A program made the translations under genes and the position numbers. A model generated the notes under the pieces. The model was not told the origin of the DNA. It worked only from the letters and a program-made list of their open reading frames with translations, and searched no databases. This document shows, piece by piece, positions 50,625-60,023 of a DNA stretch of 64,000 nt. The DNA comes from Sphingobacterium sp. CZ-2. Lineage in GTDB: Bacteria; Bacteroidota; Bacteroidia; Sphingobacteriales; Sphingobacteriaceae. Each line of letters opens with the position of its first letter. Position 1 is the stretch's first letter. Where the stretch lies: assembly GCF_004526235.1 (NCBI RefSeq), contig NZ_CP038159.1, forward strand, positions 310,001-374,000, given 5' to 3'.

Positions 50625-50664
50625 ATTCCCAAATCGTTGGGAATGATAGTAATCGACAAAAATA
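50625..50664 (-). promoter_or_regulatory. -7 box and leader hairpin of prfA
   Basis: On the minus strand TATTTTTG (50664-50657) fits TAnnTTTG. The expected 50-nt leader contains a perfect 8-bp palindrome, ATTCCCAA and TTGGGAAT (50625-50644), 24 nt before the start codon. Possible translational control site or operator. Confidence 0.45.
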
Positions 50665-50690
50665 AAGATTTTTGCGCTTTTTTTAAGGAA

Positions 50691-51020
50691 CTAATGCGAA
50701 GAAACTGCTTTTAGCCCAACGATAGAGCCTATCAAGGTGATAATGAAGAAGATGCGCCAGAAATCTGTAGGTTCTTTAAAGAAGAAAATACCCATCAATA
50801 CGGTTCCTACCGCACCGATGCCCGACCATACGGCGTAGGCAGTACCCAAGGGTAATGTACTGGTTGCTTTGATCAATAAGCCCATACTAACCGTTACACT
50901 AACCAAGAAACCCAGATACCACAGGTACATTTCCGTTCCGGTGGCAAATTTTGCACGTCCGATACAATACGTGAAAGCGACTTCAAAAAGCCCGCCCAAT
51001 ACTAGAATAATCCAATTCAT
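50691..51020 (-). CDS. Small multidrug resistance family exporter, Gdx/SugE-like
   Basis: A 109-residue, four-helix proton antiporter that works as a dual-topology dimer. The essential glutamate is Glu13 in GGLFEVAFTY. The segment GTAYAVWSGIGAVGTVLMG resembles the guanidinium exporters (Gdx, formerly SugE) more than EmrE, so guanidinium is the better guess than broad drugs. I saw no guanidine riboswitch upstream. It is located between prfA and the Crp-type regulator, 85 nt from the latter. Confidence 0.88.
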   Translation of the reverse strand: MNWIILVLGGLFEVAFTYCIGRAKFATGTEMYLWYLGFLVSVTVSMGLLIKATSTLPLGTAYAVWSGIGAVGTVLMGIFFFKEPTDFWRIFFIITLIGSIVGLKAVSSH

Positions 51021-51105
51021 TTGTTGTATGTTTTAATTACTGAGGCAAATTTCTGCTTTTACCCGCAATAAGCTTTTTACATATGTTAAAAAAATCTCGA
51101 TGATT

Positions 51106-51669
51106 TTATTTTTTTGTCGCCCGGATGCGGCTCAAGGTAACTTGGCTAATTCCTAGGTAAGAGGCAATATATCCTAATTTGATGCGGTTCGTGATGTTCG
51201 GAGCCTTCTTTAATAGCTCTTCATAAGATTCCAGGGAGGATTTAAACAGTCGGAACATCAACCTATCCTCAATCTTCAGGGACTCCAATTCGGCCAATTT
51301 TCTTCCCCAATTGGCTATACCGATAGATTTTAAGAAAAGATTTTGTAGGTCGGTGCTGGAAATGCGGTATAAGCTGGAATCTTCGAGGCTTTGGATGGTT
51401 TCATAACCTCTTTGGTTATGGATATAACTGTTCAAGGAGATTAAGGCATCTCCAGGAAAAGTAAAGGCAAGAATGATCTCCTTTTCTGCCTTGTGATAAT
51501 AAATTCGGCAGATACCGGATTTCTTAAAATAGATATAAGGGCTGATCTTTTCCGACTCGATAAGCTTGGTATTCTTAGGTACATGGACCTCTTCAACGAT
51601 TTCCTCCAATAATTCCAAGTCGGAAGACGCTAATCGAAAAATAGAATCGGCTATTTCCCTGAACTCCAT
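51106..51669 (-). CDS. Crp/Fnr-family transcriptional regulator
   Basis: A 187-residue regulator. The N-terminal cyclic-nucleotide-binding-like beta-roll (KLIESEKISPYIYFKKSGICRIYY, FPGDALISLNSY) is followed by a C-terminal winged helix whose recognition part reads KLGYIASYLGISQVTLSRIRATKK. It lacks the Cys set of Fnr and the clear cAMP-binding Arg-Ser pair, so the ligand is unknown. It probably controls the SMR exporter downstream, a common arrangement; this is inference. I start at ATG 51669, which overlaps lpxH by 19 nt; an earlier ATG would overlap by 49. Confidence 0.88.
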   Translation of the reverse strand: MEFREIADSIFRLASSDLELLEEIVEEVHVPKNTKLIESEKISPYIYFKKSGICRIYYHKAEKEIILAFTFPGDALISLNSYIHNQRGYETIQSLEDSSLYRISSTDLQNLFLKSIGIANWGRKLAELESLKIEDRLMFRLFKSSLESYEELLKKAPNITNRIKLGYIASYLGISQVTLSRIRATKK

Positions 51670-52406
51670 GTTTCCAGTGTTAATTGTACACCATCCCAAA
51701 CGGCATAGGTATTATAATTGATCCATTCGCCAAGGTTGACGATGGTGGATTGATTACCTATGGTCCTTTCATAAGGAAGATGCCGGTGTCCAAAAATAAA
51801 ATAATCGTAATGTTCGCCCTGGAGGATTTCCTTTGAATACACGATCAGCCATTCATTTTCTTCGCCAAGAAACTTTTCTTCATTGTTGTTGGCGATTCGG
51901 CTGTGTTTCGACCATCGGGTTGCAATACCTATCCCCAGGTTAGGGTGTAGGCGGGCAAATAACCATTGGCAAAAACGCGATCTAAAAATTTTCTTCAAAA
52001 ATTTATATTTCGCATCTCCTGGACCAAGACCATCCCCATGATGTATGTAAAAACGCTTCCCATCTACTTGAAGAACCTTTTCATTGGAGACGACTTCAGC
52101 ACCCAATTCCTGTTTTAGGTATCCAAACATCCACATGTCGTGGTTCCCTTTGAATAGGGTGATCTTAACACCTAAATCGGCCAATTCAGCCAGTTTGCCA
52201 AGAAAACGAATGTAACCTTTGGGGACTACCGAGGCGTATTCAAACCAAAAATCAAAGATATCGCCTACGAGGTAAAGTTCTTTTGCATCGGTTTTTATAT
52301 GGTCTAACCAGGCAACGATTCTGCGCTCCCTATCCAAGGAATGTGAAGTAGGATAAGATCCTAAATGAAAATCGGAAGCAAAATAAATCTTGTTGCGTAT
52401 GCCCAT
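51651..52406 (-). CDS. lpxH: UDP-2,3-diacylglucosamine diphosphatase (LpxH-like)
   Basis: A 251-residue metallophosphoesterase that makes 2,3-diacylglucosamine 1-phosphate in lipid A synthesis at the inner membrane. Metal-binding blocks in order: ASDFHLG (Asp12, His14), LVGDIFDFWFEY, FKGNHDMW, YIHHGDGLG and FIFGHRHLP. The length and the DFWFEY and GDGL blocks fit LpxH of Bacteroidota. Its mRNA is probably leaderless: a TAGTTTTG box ends five bases before the ATG. Confidence 0.92.
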   Translation of the reverse strand: MGIRNKIYFASDFHLGSYPTSHSLDRERRIVAWLDHIKTDAKELYLVGDIFDFWFEYASVVPKGYIRFLGKLAELADLGVKITLFKGNHDMWMFGYLKQELGAEVVSNEKVLQVDGKRFYIHHGDGLGPGDAKYKFLKKIFRSRFCQWLFARLHPNLGIGIATRWSKHSRIANNNEEKFLGEENEWLIVYSKEILQGEHYDYFIFGHRHLPYERTIGNQSTIVNLGEWINYNTYAVWDGVQLTLETWSSGK

Positions 52407-52411
52407 GAGTT

Positions 52412-52441
52412 CAAAACTAGCAAATTAAATCATTAGTTTTG
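52412..52441. promoter_or_regulatory. Divergent -7 boxes of lpxH and the prolyl oligopeptidase gene
   Basis: Minus strand: TAGTTTTG (52419-52412) ends five bases before the lpxH ATG. Plus strand: TAGTTTTG (52434-52441) ends 22 bases before the peptidase ATG. The same octamer on both strands makes an inverted repeat of 14-nt spacing. No -33 boxes are evident. Confidence 0.5.
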
Positions 52442-52463
52442 TTATAAACTAATTGTAATAGAT

Positions 52464-54611
52464 ATGAGGAAATACACCTGTTTGGGCATCATTGTCCTGG
52501 GCTTGGCTGCCTGTAATCAAGAAAAAGCTATTGAATCAAAAACTGATATTACATTGAAACCTTATCCTAAAACTGAAAAAGGAACACAAACCGATACTTA
52601 TTTTGGTGTTACCGTGGAAGATCCCTACCGATGGTTGGAAGATGACCTATCTGCTGAAACCAAAGCTTGGGTAAAAGCTGAAAATGAAGTCACCGAGGAT
52701 TATTTAAGCCAGATTCCTTTCCGCGAGAACATCCGAAAACGGTTGGAGAACCTGTGGAATTATGAAAAATTCTCCGCTCCTTTTTCCGAAGGCGAGTACA
52801 CCTATTTTTATAAGAATGATGGTTTACAGAACCAATCGGTTATTTATCGTAAAAAAGGAGATGATGGGAAAGAAGAAGTTTTCTTGGATCCCAATAAGTT
52901 TTCTAATGATGGTACGACCTCTTTGGCAGGATTATCTTTTAGCAAAGATGGTTCATTGGCGGCCTATCAGATATCTGAAGGAGGTTCGGATTGGACCAAG
53001 GTCATCATCATCAACACGAAGGATAATTCGATCGTAGGGGATACCCTGACGAATGTGAAATTCAGCGGCCTTGCTTGGCAGGGAAATGAAGGTATTTATT
53101 ATTCCTCTTACGATAAACCGAAAGAAGGATCTGCCTTGTCGGCAATGACCGACCAGCATAAGCTGTATTTCCATAAGCTGAACACTGCCCAATCTTCTGA
53201 TGCCTTGATCTTTGGTGGGCCAACCACCCCGCGTAGATATATCGGTGCGGGATTGACCGAGGATGAAAGGTTCCTGATCGTTACTGCGGCAAATGCCACC
53301 TCGGGAAATGAGTTGTACATCAAAGACCTGAAGAATCCAGGTTCAGATTTTGTTCCGATTGTGAACAACATGGAGTCCAATCATTATGTATTGGATAATG
53401 AAGGGGATAACCTGATTATTTACACCGAGTTGAATGCGCCGAACGGAAGATTGGTGCAGACCAGTTTTGCTACACCTACGCAGGAAAATTGGAAGGATCT
53501 CATTCCGGAGACGGAACAGGTGTTGAGCCCTTCTACTGGTGGAGGTAAAATCTTCGCTAATTATTTGAAGGATGCGACCACGCTTGTCAAACAATACGAT
53601 AGGCAAGGCAAATTGGAGCATGAGGTAGAATTACCGGGTGTGGGTACCGCTTCAGGATTTGGTGCCAAAAAGGATGAGAAATCCCTGTATTATTCCTTTA
53701 CGAATTATGTAAATCCAGGAACCATCTATAAATATGATATTGCGTCAGGTAAATCAGAAGTGTATAAAGCTTCAGCGATTAAATTCGATCCTGCCAACTA
53801 CGAATCGAAACAGGTTTTCTACACCTCTAAGGATGGTACTAAAGTTCCGATGATCATTACCTATAAAAAAGGAATCAAATTGGATGGGACCAACCCGACG
53901 ATGCTGTACGGTTATGGAGGTTTCAACATCAGTTTGACGCCTTCTTTCAGTACCAGTAATGTAATCCTATTGGAACAGGGTGGCGTGTATGCGGTGGCTA
54001 ACCTGCGTGGCGGTGGTGAATATGGGCAGACTTGGCACGTAGCAGGTACCAAATTGAAGAAACAAAATGTATTTGATGATTTCATTGCCGCAGCAGAATA
54101 CCTGATAAAGGAGAAATATACCTCTTCGGAAAAATTGGCGATTGCGGGTGGCTCTAACGGTGGATTGTTGGTCGGTGCAGCGATGACCCAGCGTCCGGAA
54201 TTATTTAAAGTAGCCTTCCCGGCAGTAGGGGTGTTGGATATGTTGCGTTATCATAAGTTTACGGCAGGTGCCGGATGGGCATTTGATTATGGAACAGCAG
54301 ATGATAATGCGGAAATGTTCAATTACCTGTATAAATATTCGCCTTATCATGCCTTGAAACAAGGGGTAGATTATCCTGCGACGATGGTTACTACGGCCGA
54401 TCATGATGACCGCGTAGTACCCGCGCATTCCTTTAAATTCGCTGCGCGCTTGCAAGAATATAATAAGGGAACTAATCCGATGCTGATCCGTATCGATACA
54501 AAAGCTGGTCATGGTGCCGGAAAATCAACTGCTATGGTTATTGCAGAGCATACTGATAAATGGGCTTTCATGTTTCAGAATATGAAGGTGGGTTATCGGG
54601 ATGTGAAGTAA
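52464..54611 (+). CDS. Prolyl oligopeptidase (S9A), lipoprotein
   Basis: A 715-residue serine peptidase cutting short peptides after proline. The lipobox GLAAC puts a lipidated Cys at 17, so it acts outside the inner membrane. The seven-bladed propeller domain (about 90-440) starts after DPYRWLEDD. The hydrolase domain has GYGGFNISLTPSF, ANLRGGGEYG, the nucleophile motif GGSNGG (Ser564), Asp in DHDDRVVP and His in KAGHGAG. It is a single gene with a terminator. Confidence 0.95.
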   Translation: MRKYTCLGIIVLGLAACNQEKAIESKTDITLKPYPKTEKGTQTDTYFGVTVEDPYRWLEDDLSAETKAWVKAENEVTEDYLSQIPFRENIRKRLENLWNYEKFSAPFSEGEYTYFYKNDGLQNQSVIYRKKGDDGKEEVFLDPNKFSNDGTTSLAGLSFSKDGSLAAYQISEGGSDWTKVIIINTKDNSIVGDTLTNVKFSGLAWQGNEGIYYSSYDKPKEGSALSAMTDQHKLYFHKLNTAQSSDALIFGGPTTPRRYIGAGLTEDERFLIVTAANATSGNELYIKDLKNPGSDFVPIVNNMESNHYVLDNEGDNLIIYTELNAPNGRLVQTSFATPTQENWKDLIPETEQVLSPSTGGGKIFANYLKDATTLVKQYDRQGKLEHEVELPGVGTASGFGAKKDEKSLYYSFTNYVNPGTIYKYDIASGKSEVYKASAIKFDPANYESKQVFYTSKDGTKVPMIITYKKGIKLDGTNPTMLYGYGGFNISLTPSFSTSNVILLEQGGVYAVANLRGGGEYGQTWHVAGTKLKKQNVFDDFIAAAEYLIKEKYTSSEKLAIAGGSNGGLLVGAAMTQRPELFKVAFPAVGVLDMLRYHKFTAGAGWAFDYGTADDNAEMFNYLYKYSPYHALKQGVDYPATMVTTADHDDRVVPAHSFKFAARLQEYNKGTNPMLIRIDTKAGHGAGKSTAMVIAEHTDKWAFMFQNMKVGYRDVK

Positions 54612-54629
54612 TTAAAATAGTGAAATAAG

Positions 54630-54683
54630 AAAAGGATTCTTGCTGTCCATCGATTAAGTTTTGGACAACAAGAATCCTTTTTA
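54630..54683 (+). terminator. Terminator after the prolyl oligopeptidase gene
   Basis: AAAAGGATTCTTG (54630-54642) pairs with CAAGAATCCTTTT (54669-54681), with an inner GTCCA/TGGAC stem and a T-run. Confidence 0.9.
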
Positions 54684-54724
54684 TTTTGGCTACTGTTATT
54701 GAAGCAGCTCCATATAGGTGTGCC

Positions 54725-55960
54725 TTATTCGGTTTCCCAAGTAGGAAGACCTTTTTTCATTAAGGCCAAATTTGATTCATAGTCTGCTTTTTCTTCCGCA
54801 GCTGCTAAGCTGATCGCTTTTTCTTGGATGGCAATGGCCTCTTTGGTTTTTCCAGATTTATGCAGAATGTTTGCATAGGTATCTAAATATTGCGGATTTT
54901 CTTTCTTTTCCAAGGATTTTTTGCTCCAGGCCAAGGCTGCTTCTAAACATACCGGATCGGTACAGTTTTCAAAGATAGTCCAGGCAAAACTGTTCAGTTG
55001 TGTTTCGGAAACTGCGGCTCCTGATGCAATTAAATGATTTACGGCTTCTCTGTACTTGGTCCAGTCCTTTTTAGCTCTATAATAATTAGGCTTGAAGGTC
55101 ATGAGGGCCTCTTGCAATTTCAAATCCGGATAAGCCTTAATAGCCTCTTCTGCTGCTTGGTCAAAATTATCCGTTTGAGAAGCACGTAATTTTGGCATTA
55201 GTACCGAATTAATTACGGCAGTACCTAGCATGGCATCCGCTTTTCCTGCACCCATCACTTCGTCTACTTTTGCCTTGTTATTGCGAATCAATTCAAATGC
55301 CTTATTATCCACACTTGTAATGGATGATCTCAACATAGGAATAAATTCCTTCGTTAAAACGGCATCAGCACTGGAATTCTCTATAATGGAAGCAATAGCT
55401 TCTGCTGCAGTATTTTTGTCATATGCCTTTGTTGCTGCTTTTGCCATGGCTTTGGCGGCTTCGACATCCTTAGGATTAGCCTTGTATTTTTTAACGATGG
55501 TTTCATATTGAGTACTCGGGTCAAAGCTTTCTTTGGCCATAGCGATAAACTCATCAGCTTCGCCACCACCTACAATACGGTGAACCAGTTCGCCATTTGG
55601 ATTAAAGATCAAAAAGGTAGGATAAGCGGCAATGGCGTAATCTTTTGCGAATCGTTTTGCTTCGGCTCTCCAAGATTTCACCTCCTCGTTGTCCCCTGGG
55701 GTCTCATCCATCTGTATCTTCAGGTTCACAAACTTTTCATTAAAAAATGTTCCCACTTTTTCCTGTGGAAAAATGTTATCCGACATGTATTTACATGGGC
55801 CGCACCAGGTGGTAAATGCATCCACGAATATGAACTTATTTTCCTTTTTGGCTTTCTCCTTAACTTTGGCCCAAGTGGTATTGTGCTCAAAGTGAATACC
55901 TTTTTCCTGTGCAAAAACCAAGAAAGGTAGCGTGAATAAAATGAATAGTAGCTTTTTCAT
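54725..55960 (-). CDS. Exported thioredoxin-fold protein with long helical C-terminus
   Basis: A 411-residue periplasmic protein. A signal peptide (1-17, ending VFA) is followed by a thioredoxin domain (about 25-150) with the redox motif WCGPC (Cys53, Cys56) and the cis-Pro region AAYPTFLIF. The remaining 250 residues are helical and Ala/Lys-rich with a TPR-like end (YLDTYANILHKSGKTKEAIAIQEKAI). Similar layouts occur in Bacteroidota thiol-disulfide proteins; the partner is unknown. It is on the same strand as the C1 peptidase but separated from it by a terminator. Confidence 0.88.
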   Translation of the reverse strand: MKKLLFILFTLPFLVFAQEKGIHFEHNTTWAKVKEKAKKENKFIFVDAFTTWCGPCKYMSDNIFPQEKVGTFFNEKFVNLKIQMDETPGDNEEVKSWRAEAKRFAKDYAIAAYPTFLIFNPNGELVHRIVGGGEADEFIAMAKESFDPSTQYETIVKKYKANPKDVEAAKAMAKAATKAYDKNTAAEAIASIIENSSADAVLTKEFIPMLRSSITSVDNKAFELIRNNKAKVDEVMGAGKADAMLGTAVINSVLMPKLRASQTDNFDQAAEEAIKAYPDLKLQEALMTFKPNYYRAKKDWTKYREAVNHLIASGAAVSETQLNSFAWTIFENCTDPVCLEAALAWSKKSLEKKENPQYLDTYANILHKSGKTKEAIAIQEKAISLAAAEEKADYESNLALMKKGLPTWETE

Positions 55961-56007
55961 AGGTAACTTTATTAATCGAAATTTTAAACTAAAGTAACCA
56001 TTATTAA

Positions 56008-56038
56008 CAAAAAAAGCCCTTGTAGAGACAAGGACTTT
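56008..56038 (-). terminator. Terminator after the C1 peptidase gene
   Basis: CCTTGT (56018-56023) pairs with ACAAGG (56028-56033), extended by AGC/ACT-type pairs. On the minus strand the stem is followed by a run of T. Confidence 0.8.
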
Positions 56039-56055
56039 AAAAGATTTAACATTTT

Positions 56056-57237
56056 TTAGATAGCTAATTGCTTCTGCATTTCTTTGGTTAATGCTTTTTT
56101 GTGCAATAATAAAGAGATTGTTTTATAGCGAACAAACTCTTTCGTTGCATACATATAACCTTTATAATCGTTGGTAGTTCCCCAAGAGTTCTTAACGATA
56201 TAATATTCTTTTCCGTTCTGATCTTTTACCAAACCTACGATGTGCATACCGTGGTCATCGGTTGTGGTATAGTTGTCAAAAGCTTCTTGACGTTGCGCAG
56301 GAGTGATCTTCGCTTCTGGTTTCGGTCCGTTGAACATATTGTCCAACTCTTCTTTGCTCATTTGCTCGATCGGTTTTTCTGGCACATAAGCTACCCCATT
56401 CTTCCAGCTGAAGCTTTTCTCAGATACGTCAGTTGCCCATGCTACTGTGAATCCTTTTTCCAAAGCTTGGTCGATGATATCAGTAAGATCATTGATCTTC
56501 ACGTTATAGAAACTTTCGAAAGACCAGTTGTCAGGGATCAATAGGACAAATGGTTTGTATAACGCATGCTCTTCAAAAGAAGAGATCCCTACATAATCAT
56601 CTGGATTGATACCTACTACTTGATCGGCAAATGTCCGTGGGGTATAGGTTTTTCCTTTGTATTGGAAGGATTCAGGTACTTTTCCTAGATAAGAATCCAT
56701 CGCCGCAGTAAATGAATTGATCCAGTTTGCTCCTGGTTTCTTACTTTTTGCCACAGATTCTGTGATGGATTGAAGGATTGGGCTCATCTCCCCAAAGTTA
56801 TTGCGTGTCTCTCCTTCAGGCAATCCGGTATACGCCTCGTAAGGTACTGCACCGTATTTTCTGAAAATAGTCAATACATCATGCAATTGTCCGCCGTCGC
56901 CTTGTGCCTGTTGTCCATGCAGACGCACAAAGTTCTTTGCTTTTTCAATATAGGTATTACGGGCAGTATAGATCTGAGAAATATTCACAGGCTCTTTGCC
57001 CATACGGATCATCTCGGATTCTAAGAAGGAGTTTCCAGAATAAGACCAACAGGTACCAGATGATCCTTGGTCCTTAATGGAGGTGTTTCCAAGGTTGATC
57101 ACTTCCGTGAACTTGAATCCTGCCTTACTGTTGTCGCTGGCATTGCCTTTTAAGGCATTTATTAAGTTGTCTTGTGCGAATGTTTGGGTTGTAGCAAATA
57201 GAGCTGCTGCAAAAAGAATAGATTTACTCCAATTCAT
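56056..57237 (-). CDS. C1B cysteine peptidase, bleomycin hydrolase/PepC-like, exported
   Basis: A 393-residue papain-like aminopeptidase. The signal peptide (1-21, ending TFA) makes it periplasmic, unlike cytosolic PepC. Catalytic residues: Cys63 in DQGSSGTCWSYSG, His332 in DDHGMHIVG and Asn350 in VKNSWG. The stretch HGQQAQGDGGQLHD and the Tyr/Phe-rich middle are typical of the C1B group. Length is shorter than cytosolic bleomycin hydrolase. It is a single gene between terminators. Confidence 0.92.
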   Translation of the reverse strand: MNWSKSILFAAALFATTQTFAQDNLINALKGNASDNSKAGFKFTEVINLGNTSIKDQGSSGTCWSYSGNSFLESEMIRMGKEPVNISQIYTARNTYIEKAKNFVRLHGQQAQGDGGQLHDVLTIFRKYGAVPYEAYTGLPEGETRNNFGEMSPILQSITESVAKSKKPGANWINSFTAAMDSYLGKVPESFQYKGKTYTPRTFADQVVGINPDDYVGISSFEEHALYKPFVLLIPDNWSFESFYNVKINDLTDIIDQALEKGFTVAWATDVSEKSFSWKNGVAYVPEKPIEQMSKEELDNMFNGPKPEAKITPAQRQEAFDNYTTTDDHGMHIVGLVKDQNGKEYYIVKNSWGTTNDYKGYMYATKEFVRYKTISLLLHKKALTKEMQKQLAI

Positions 57238-57326
57238 GTTATTATAATATTAAAAAACTGTGTACGAATTTATAAAATAATAAAGAGTAGCTAGGCCACT
57301 CTTTGTAAAAATATTAGCACATACTA

Positions 57327-57353
57327 AAACAGGCCCCTTTTCGGAGCCTGTTT
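57327..57353 (-). terminator. Terminator after terC
   Basis: AAACAGGC (57327-57334) pairs with GCCTGTTT (57346-57353); on the minus strand TTTTAG follows. Confidence 0.8.
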
Positions 57354-57359
57354 ATATGA

Positions 57360-58415
57360 TTAGGATTTTTCAAAATCTTGTTTCTTCGGAAACATCAGGG
57401 ATGCGATGATACTCAAAGCTAGGATTCCCAGAATGACAATCAGGGAGTGGGTGGTGGTAAAGCCCCATTCTTTCAAGTAGCTATGTAATAACATTTTCAG
57501 ACCAATGAAGATCAATAAGAATGCTAAACCTACTTTTAGGTAATGGAATTTGTGGATGATGTTGATCAATAGGAAGAACATCGAACGTAATCCAAGGATC
57601 GCAAAAATATTCGAGAAGAATACAATATAAGGGTCTTTGGTTACCGAGAAGATCGCAGGGATCGAATCCACCGCAAAGATTAAGTCTGTAAATTCAATGA
57701 CCAATAACACCAAGAATAGGGGAGTCATGTACTTCTCGCCATTTTCTACATGGAAGAAATTTCCTTGATCCAACTTATGGGTTACTTTGAATCTTTTGGA
57801 CATGAACTTAACCACAGGGTGGTTTTCTGGATCCACTTCCTCTTCTTTATTTCTGTTCATGTACATGGTAAACCCAGTGTACACTAAGAATGCACCAAAT
57901 ACATATAGGATCCATCCAAATTTGGTAATCAATGCCGCACCTACGAAAATGAAGATACAACGCATGATGATGGCACCTAGGATACCCCAAACCAATACTT
58001 TGTGGTAATACTTTTCTGGAATACCAAAGGAACTGAACAGTAATACCATAACGAAGATATTATCTACCGAAAGGGCGTATTCTACTACATAACCGGTTAG
58101 GTATTCGAGTGTAAGGTTCTTATTATAGGCCTGAATACTTCCTACAAGGTCATTTTCATTGATGGTAATATTATGCAGGTGTTTGGCGACGACCTCTTTG
58201 AGCCGTGCCATATCATGCACATTATGCAGTTCATTTCCCCAATAATAAAGTAATAGACCAAATAAAAGCGCAAAAGTAACCCAGATGGCACTCATAATGG
58301 CGGCCACTTTTAAGGATACAGGTTTATCGCTTTTGGAAAATAGTCCCAGGTCAATTGCTAACATCAGAATTATAAAAATTATAAATCCGATCATAAAGAG
58401 TGCTTCGTGGCTCAT
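57360..58415 (-). CDS. TerC/Alx-family membrane protein
   Basis: A 351-residue permease-like protein with about nine helices. The family hallmark acidic motifs in helices are visible: VEYALSVDNIFVMVLLFSS and LLVIEFTDLIFAVDSIPAIF. A cytoplasmic loop (NRNKEEEVDPENHPVVKFMSKRFKV) is charged. Relatives include Alx and MeeF/MeeY, implicated in manganese export, some inserting metal into exported enzymes. There is no Mn riboswitch in front. It lies 9 nt after the polyprenyl synthase gene, probably on the same transcript. Confidence 0.9.
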   Translation of the reverse strand: MSHEALFMIGFIIFIILMLAIDLGLFSKSDKPVSLKVAAIMSAIWVTFALLFGLLLYYWGNELHNVHDMARLKEVVAKHLHNITINENDLVGSIQAYNKNLTLEYLTGYVVEYALSVDNIFVMVLLFSSFGIPEKYYHKVLVWGILGAIIMRCIFIFVGAALITKFGWILYVFGAFLVYTGFTMYMNRNKEEEVDPENHPVVKFMSKRFKVTHKLDQGNFFHVENGEKYMTPLFLVLLVIEFTDLIFAVDSIPAIFSVTKDPYIVFFSNIFAILGLRSMFFLLINIIHKFHYLKVGLAFLLIFIGLKMLLHSYLKEWGFTTTHSLIVILGILALSIIASLMFPKKQDFEKS

Positions 58416-58424
58416 GGTAGATGT

Positions 58425-59399
58425 TTATTTCTTTCTTTCTGTAGTATACTTAACGAGTTGTTCTAGTCCGGTTTTATATTCCCCACCGTTCGGGATTTCG
58501 GCTAATATGTCAAATGCTTCCTGTTGATATTGCATCATTTTTTCAGTCGCATATTCCATTCCACCGTTTATCTTCACAAAGTTGATCACCTCTGCTACTT
58601 TTTCTGGATCTTCATTATGGTTCTTCACCAGGTTGATGATCTTTCTTTTTTGGCTTTTATCCACCGTGGATAACGCATGTATCAATGGCAGCGTCATTTT
58701 CTTTTCCTTGATGTCATTTCCTACGGGCTTTCCTACATCATCCAATCCAAAGTCGAAAAGGTCATCTTTAATTTGAAAAGCAATACCCACCTTTTCGCCA
58801 AACAGCCTTAGTTTTTCCACGGTTTCTTCATCTGCTCCCGCAGAGGATGCTCCGCAGGCACAACATGAAGCGATCAGGGATGCTGTTTTTTTTCGGATCA
58901 CCTCAAAATAGATGGATTCCTTGATGTCAAGATGTCTGGCTTTCTCGATCTGAAGAAGTTCCCCCTCCGACATCTGCTGAACCGCCTCGGAAACAATCCG
59001 CAATATATCAAATTCTTTGTGTTTTACGGATAATAATAATCCTTGGGAAAGCAGAAAATCGCCTACCAAAACCGCAACTTTGTTTTTCCAAAGCGCATTG
59101 ATAGAAAAGAATCCTCTTCTTTCATTGGCATTGTCCACTACATCATCATGCACCAAAGAAGCCGTATGCAATAGTTCCACTAAGGATGCTCCATGATAGG
59201 TTGCCTCGGTGATGCCACCACATACGCCAGCAGAAAAGAAAACAAACATCGGACGCATCTGTTTTCCTTTTTGCTTAATAATATACCTTGTAATTTTATC
59301 TAATAAAGGAACGGAACTACGCATCGAATCCTTAAAGGTTTTTTCGAAGCGCTTGAGATGTTCTTTAATAGGAAGTTGTATTTCGTCTATTGTTAACAT
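58425..59399 (-). CDS. trans-Polyprenyl diphosphate synthase (IspB-like)
   Basis: A 324-residue prenyltransferase that extends farnesyl diphosphate with isopentenyl units, giving the side chain of menaquinone (the chain length is not predictable with confidence). First Asp-rich motif LVHDDVVDNANERRG (Asp85, Asp86, Asp89), second KDDLFDFGLDD (Asp212, Asp213, Asp216), and KGKQMRP near the N-terminus. Length is normal. It is 55 nt downstream of the DUF3109 gene and 9 nt upstream of terC. Confidence 0.94.
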   Translation of the reverse strand: MLTIDEIQLPIKEHLKRFEKTFKDSMRSSVPLLDKITRYIIKQKGKQMRPMFVFFSAGVCGGITEATYHGASLVELLHTASLVHDDVVDNANERRGFFSINALWKNKVAVLVGDFLLSQGLLLSVKHKEFDILRIVSEAVQQMSEGELLQIEKARHLDIKESIYFEVIRKKTASLIASCCACGASSAGADEETVEKLRLFGEKVGIAFQIKDDLFDFGLDDVGKPVGNDIKEKKMTLPLIHALSTVDKSQKRKIINLVKNHNEDPEKVAEVINFVKINGGMEYATEKMMQYQQEAFDILAEIPNGGEYKTGLEQLVKYTTERKK

Positions 59400-59454
59400 G
59401 AAAATGGTTTAAGACCATTAATAATCCCTGAAATTGACCATAAAAATAATAAAA

Positions 59455-60021
59455 TTATGCTTGGGAAGCTAAGGTAATTTCAAGCTGTTTATACCAATCT
59501 TCACCATATTCTCGAATCAAAGGGTCTTTTAGGAATTTATAGACCGGGACCTTCAATTCTTGGCCGAATGTACAGGCATCTTTACAGATATACCAACGAT
59601 CATAATGCAGTACATCAAATTCAGGGTAGTGGGTAGCACGGATAGGGTAGAGGTGACAGGAAATAGGCTTTTTCCATTGTACATCGCCCATCTCATAGGC
59701 TTTCTCAATACCACATTTGGTAATACCGTTTTCCCAGGTTACATAGGCACATTCTTTATTGCCATCTACACAGGTGGTGGTCAGATCGCCATCGGAATCT
59801 ACCACATATTTACCTTGCTCCTCAATGGCTTTTATGCCTTTTTCGGTTAGATAAGGCTTTACTTTAGGATAAATTTCTTCCAGGATTGTTGTTTCTGCCT
59901 CCGTTAATGGTGCGCCAGAATCGCCTTCAATACAGCAAACCCCTTTGCATTTGCTCAGGTTACAAACAAAATCGTTGTTCACGATATCCTCGTGAACAAG
60001 TACATTTCCTACTTCAATCAT
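59455..60021 (-). CDS. DUF3109 Cys-rich protein
   Basis: A 188-residue soluble protein with several conserved Cys: [19 protein letters not shown] near the N-terminus, [22 protein letters not shown] in the middle, and SCHLYP and YICKDACTF toward the C-terminus. This distribution fits an Fe-S or zinc binding fold of the YkgJ (CxxCxxCC)-related type. Function is unknown, but the family is almost universal in Bacteroidota. The gene starts 2 nt after the DUF3108 stop, so the two are coupled. Confidence 0.85.
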   Translation of the reverse strand: MIEVGNVLVHEDIVNNDFVCNLSKCKGVCCIEGDSGAPLTEAETTILEEIYPKVKPYLTEKGIKAIEEQGKYVVDSDGDLTTTCVDGNKECAYVTWENGITKCGIEKAYEMGDVQWKKPISCHLYPIRATHYPEFDVLHYDRWYICKDACTFGQELKVPVYKFLKDPLIREYGEDWYKQLEITLASQA

Positions 60022-60023
60022 TT

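Noticed and set aside
51021..51105. Guanidine riboswitch before the SMR exporter
   Set aside because: The 85-nt gap shows none of the guanidine-I, -II or -III signatures I know (for example paired ACGR tetraloops).
58416..58424. Manganese (yybP-ykoY) riboswitch before terC
   Set aside because: Only 9 nt separate terC from the upstream gene, so no room exists for the riboswitch.
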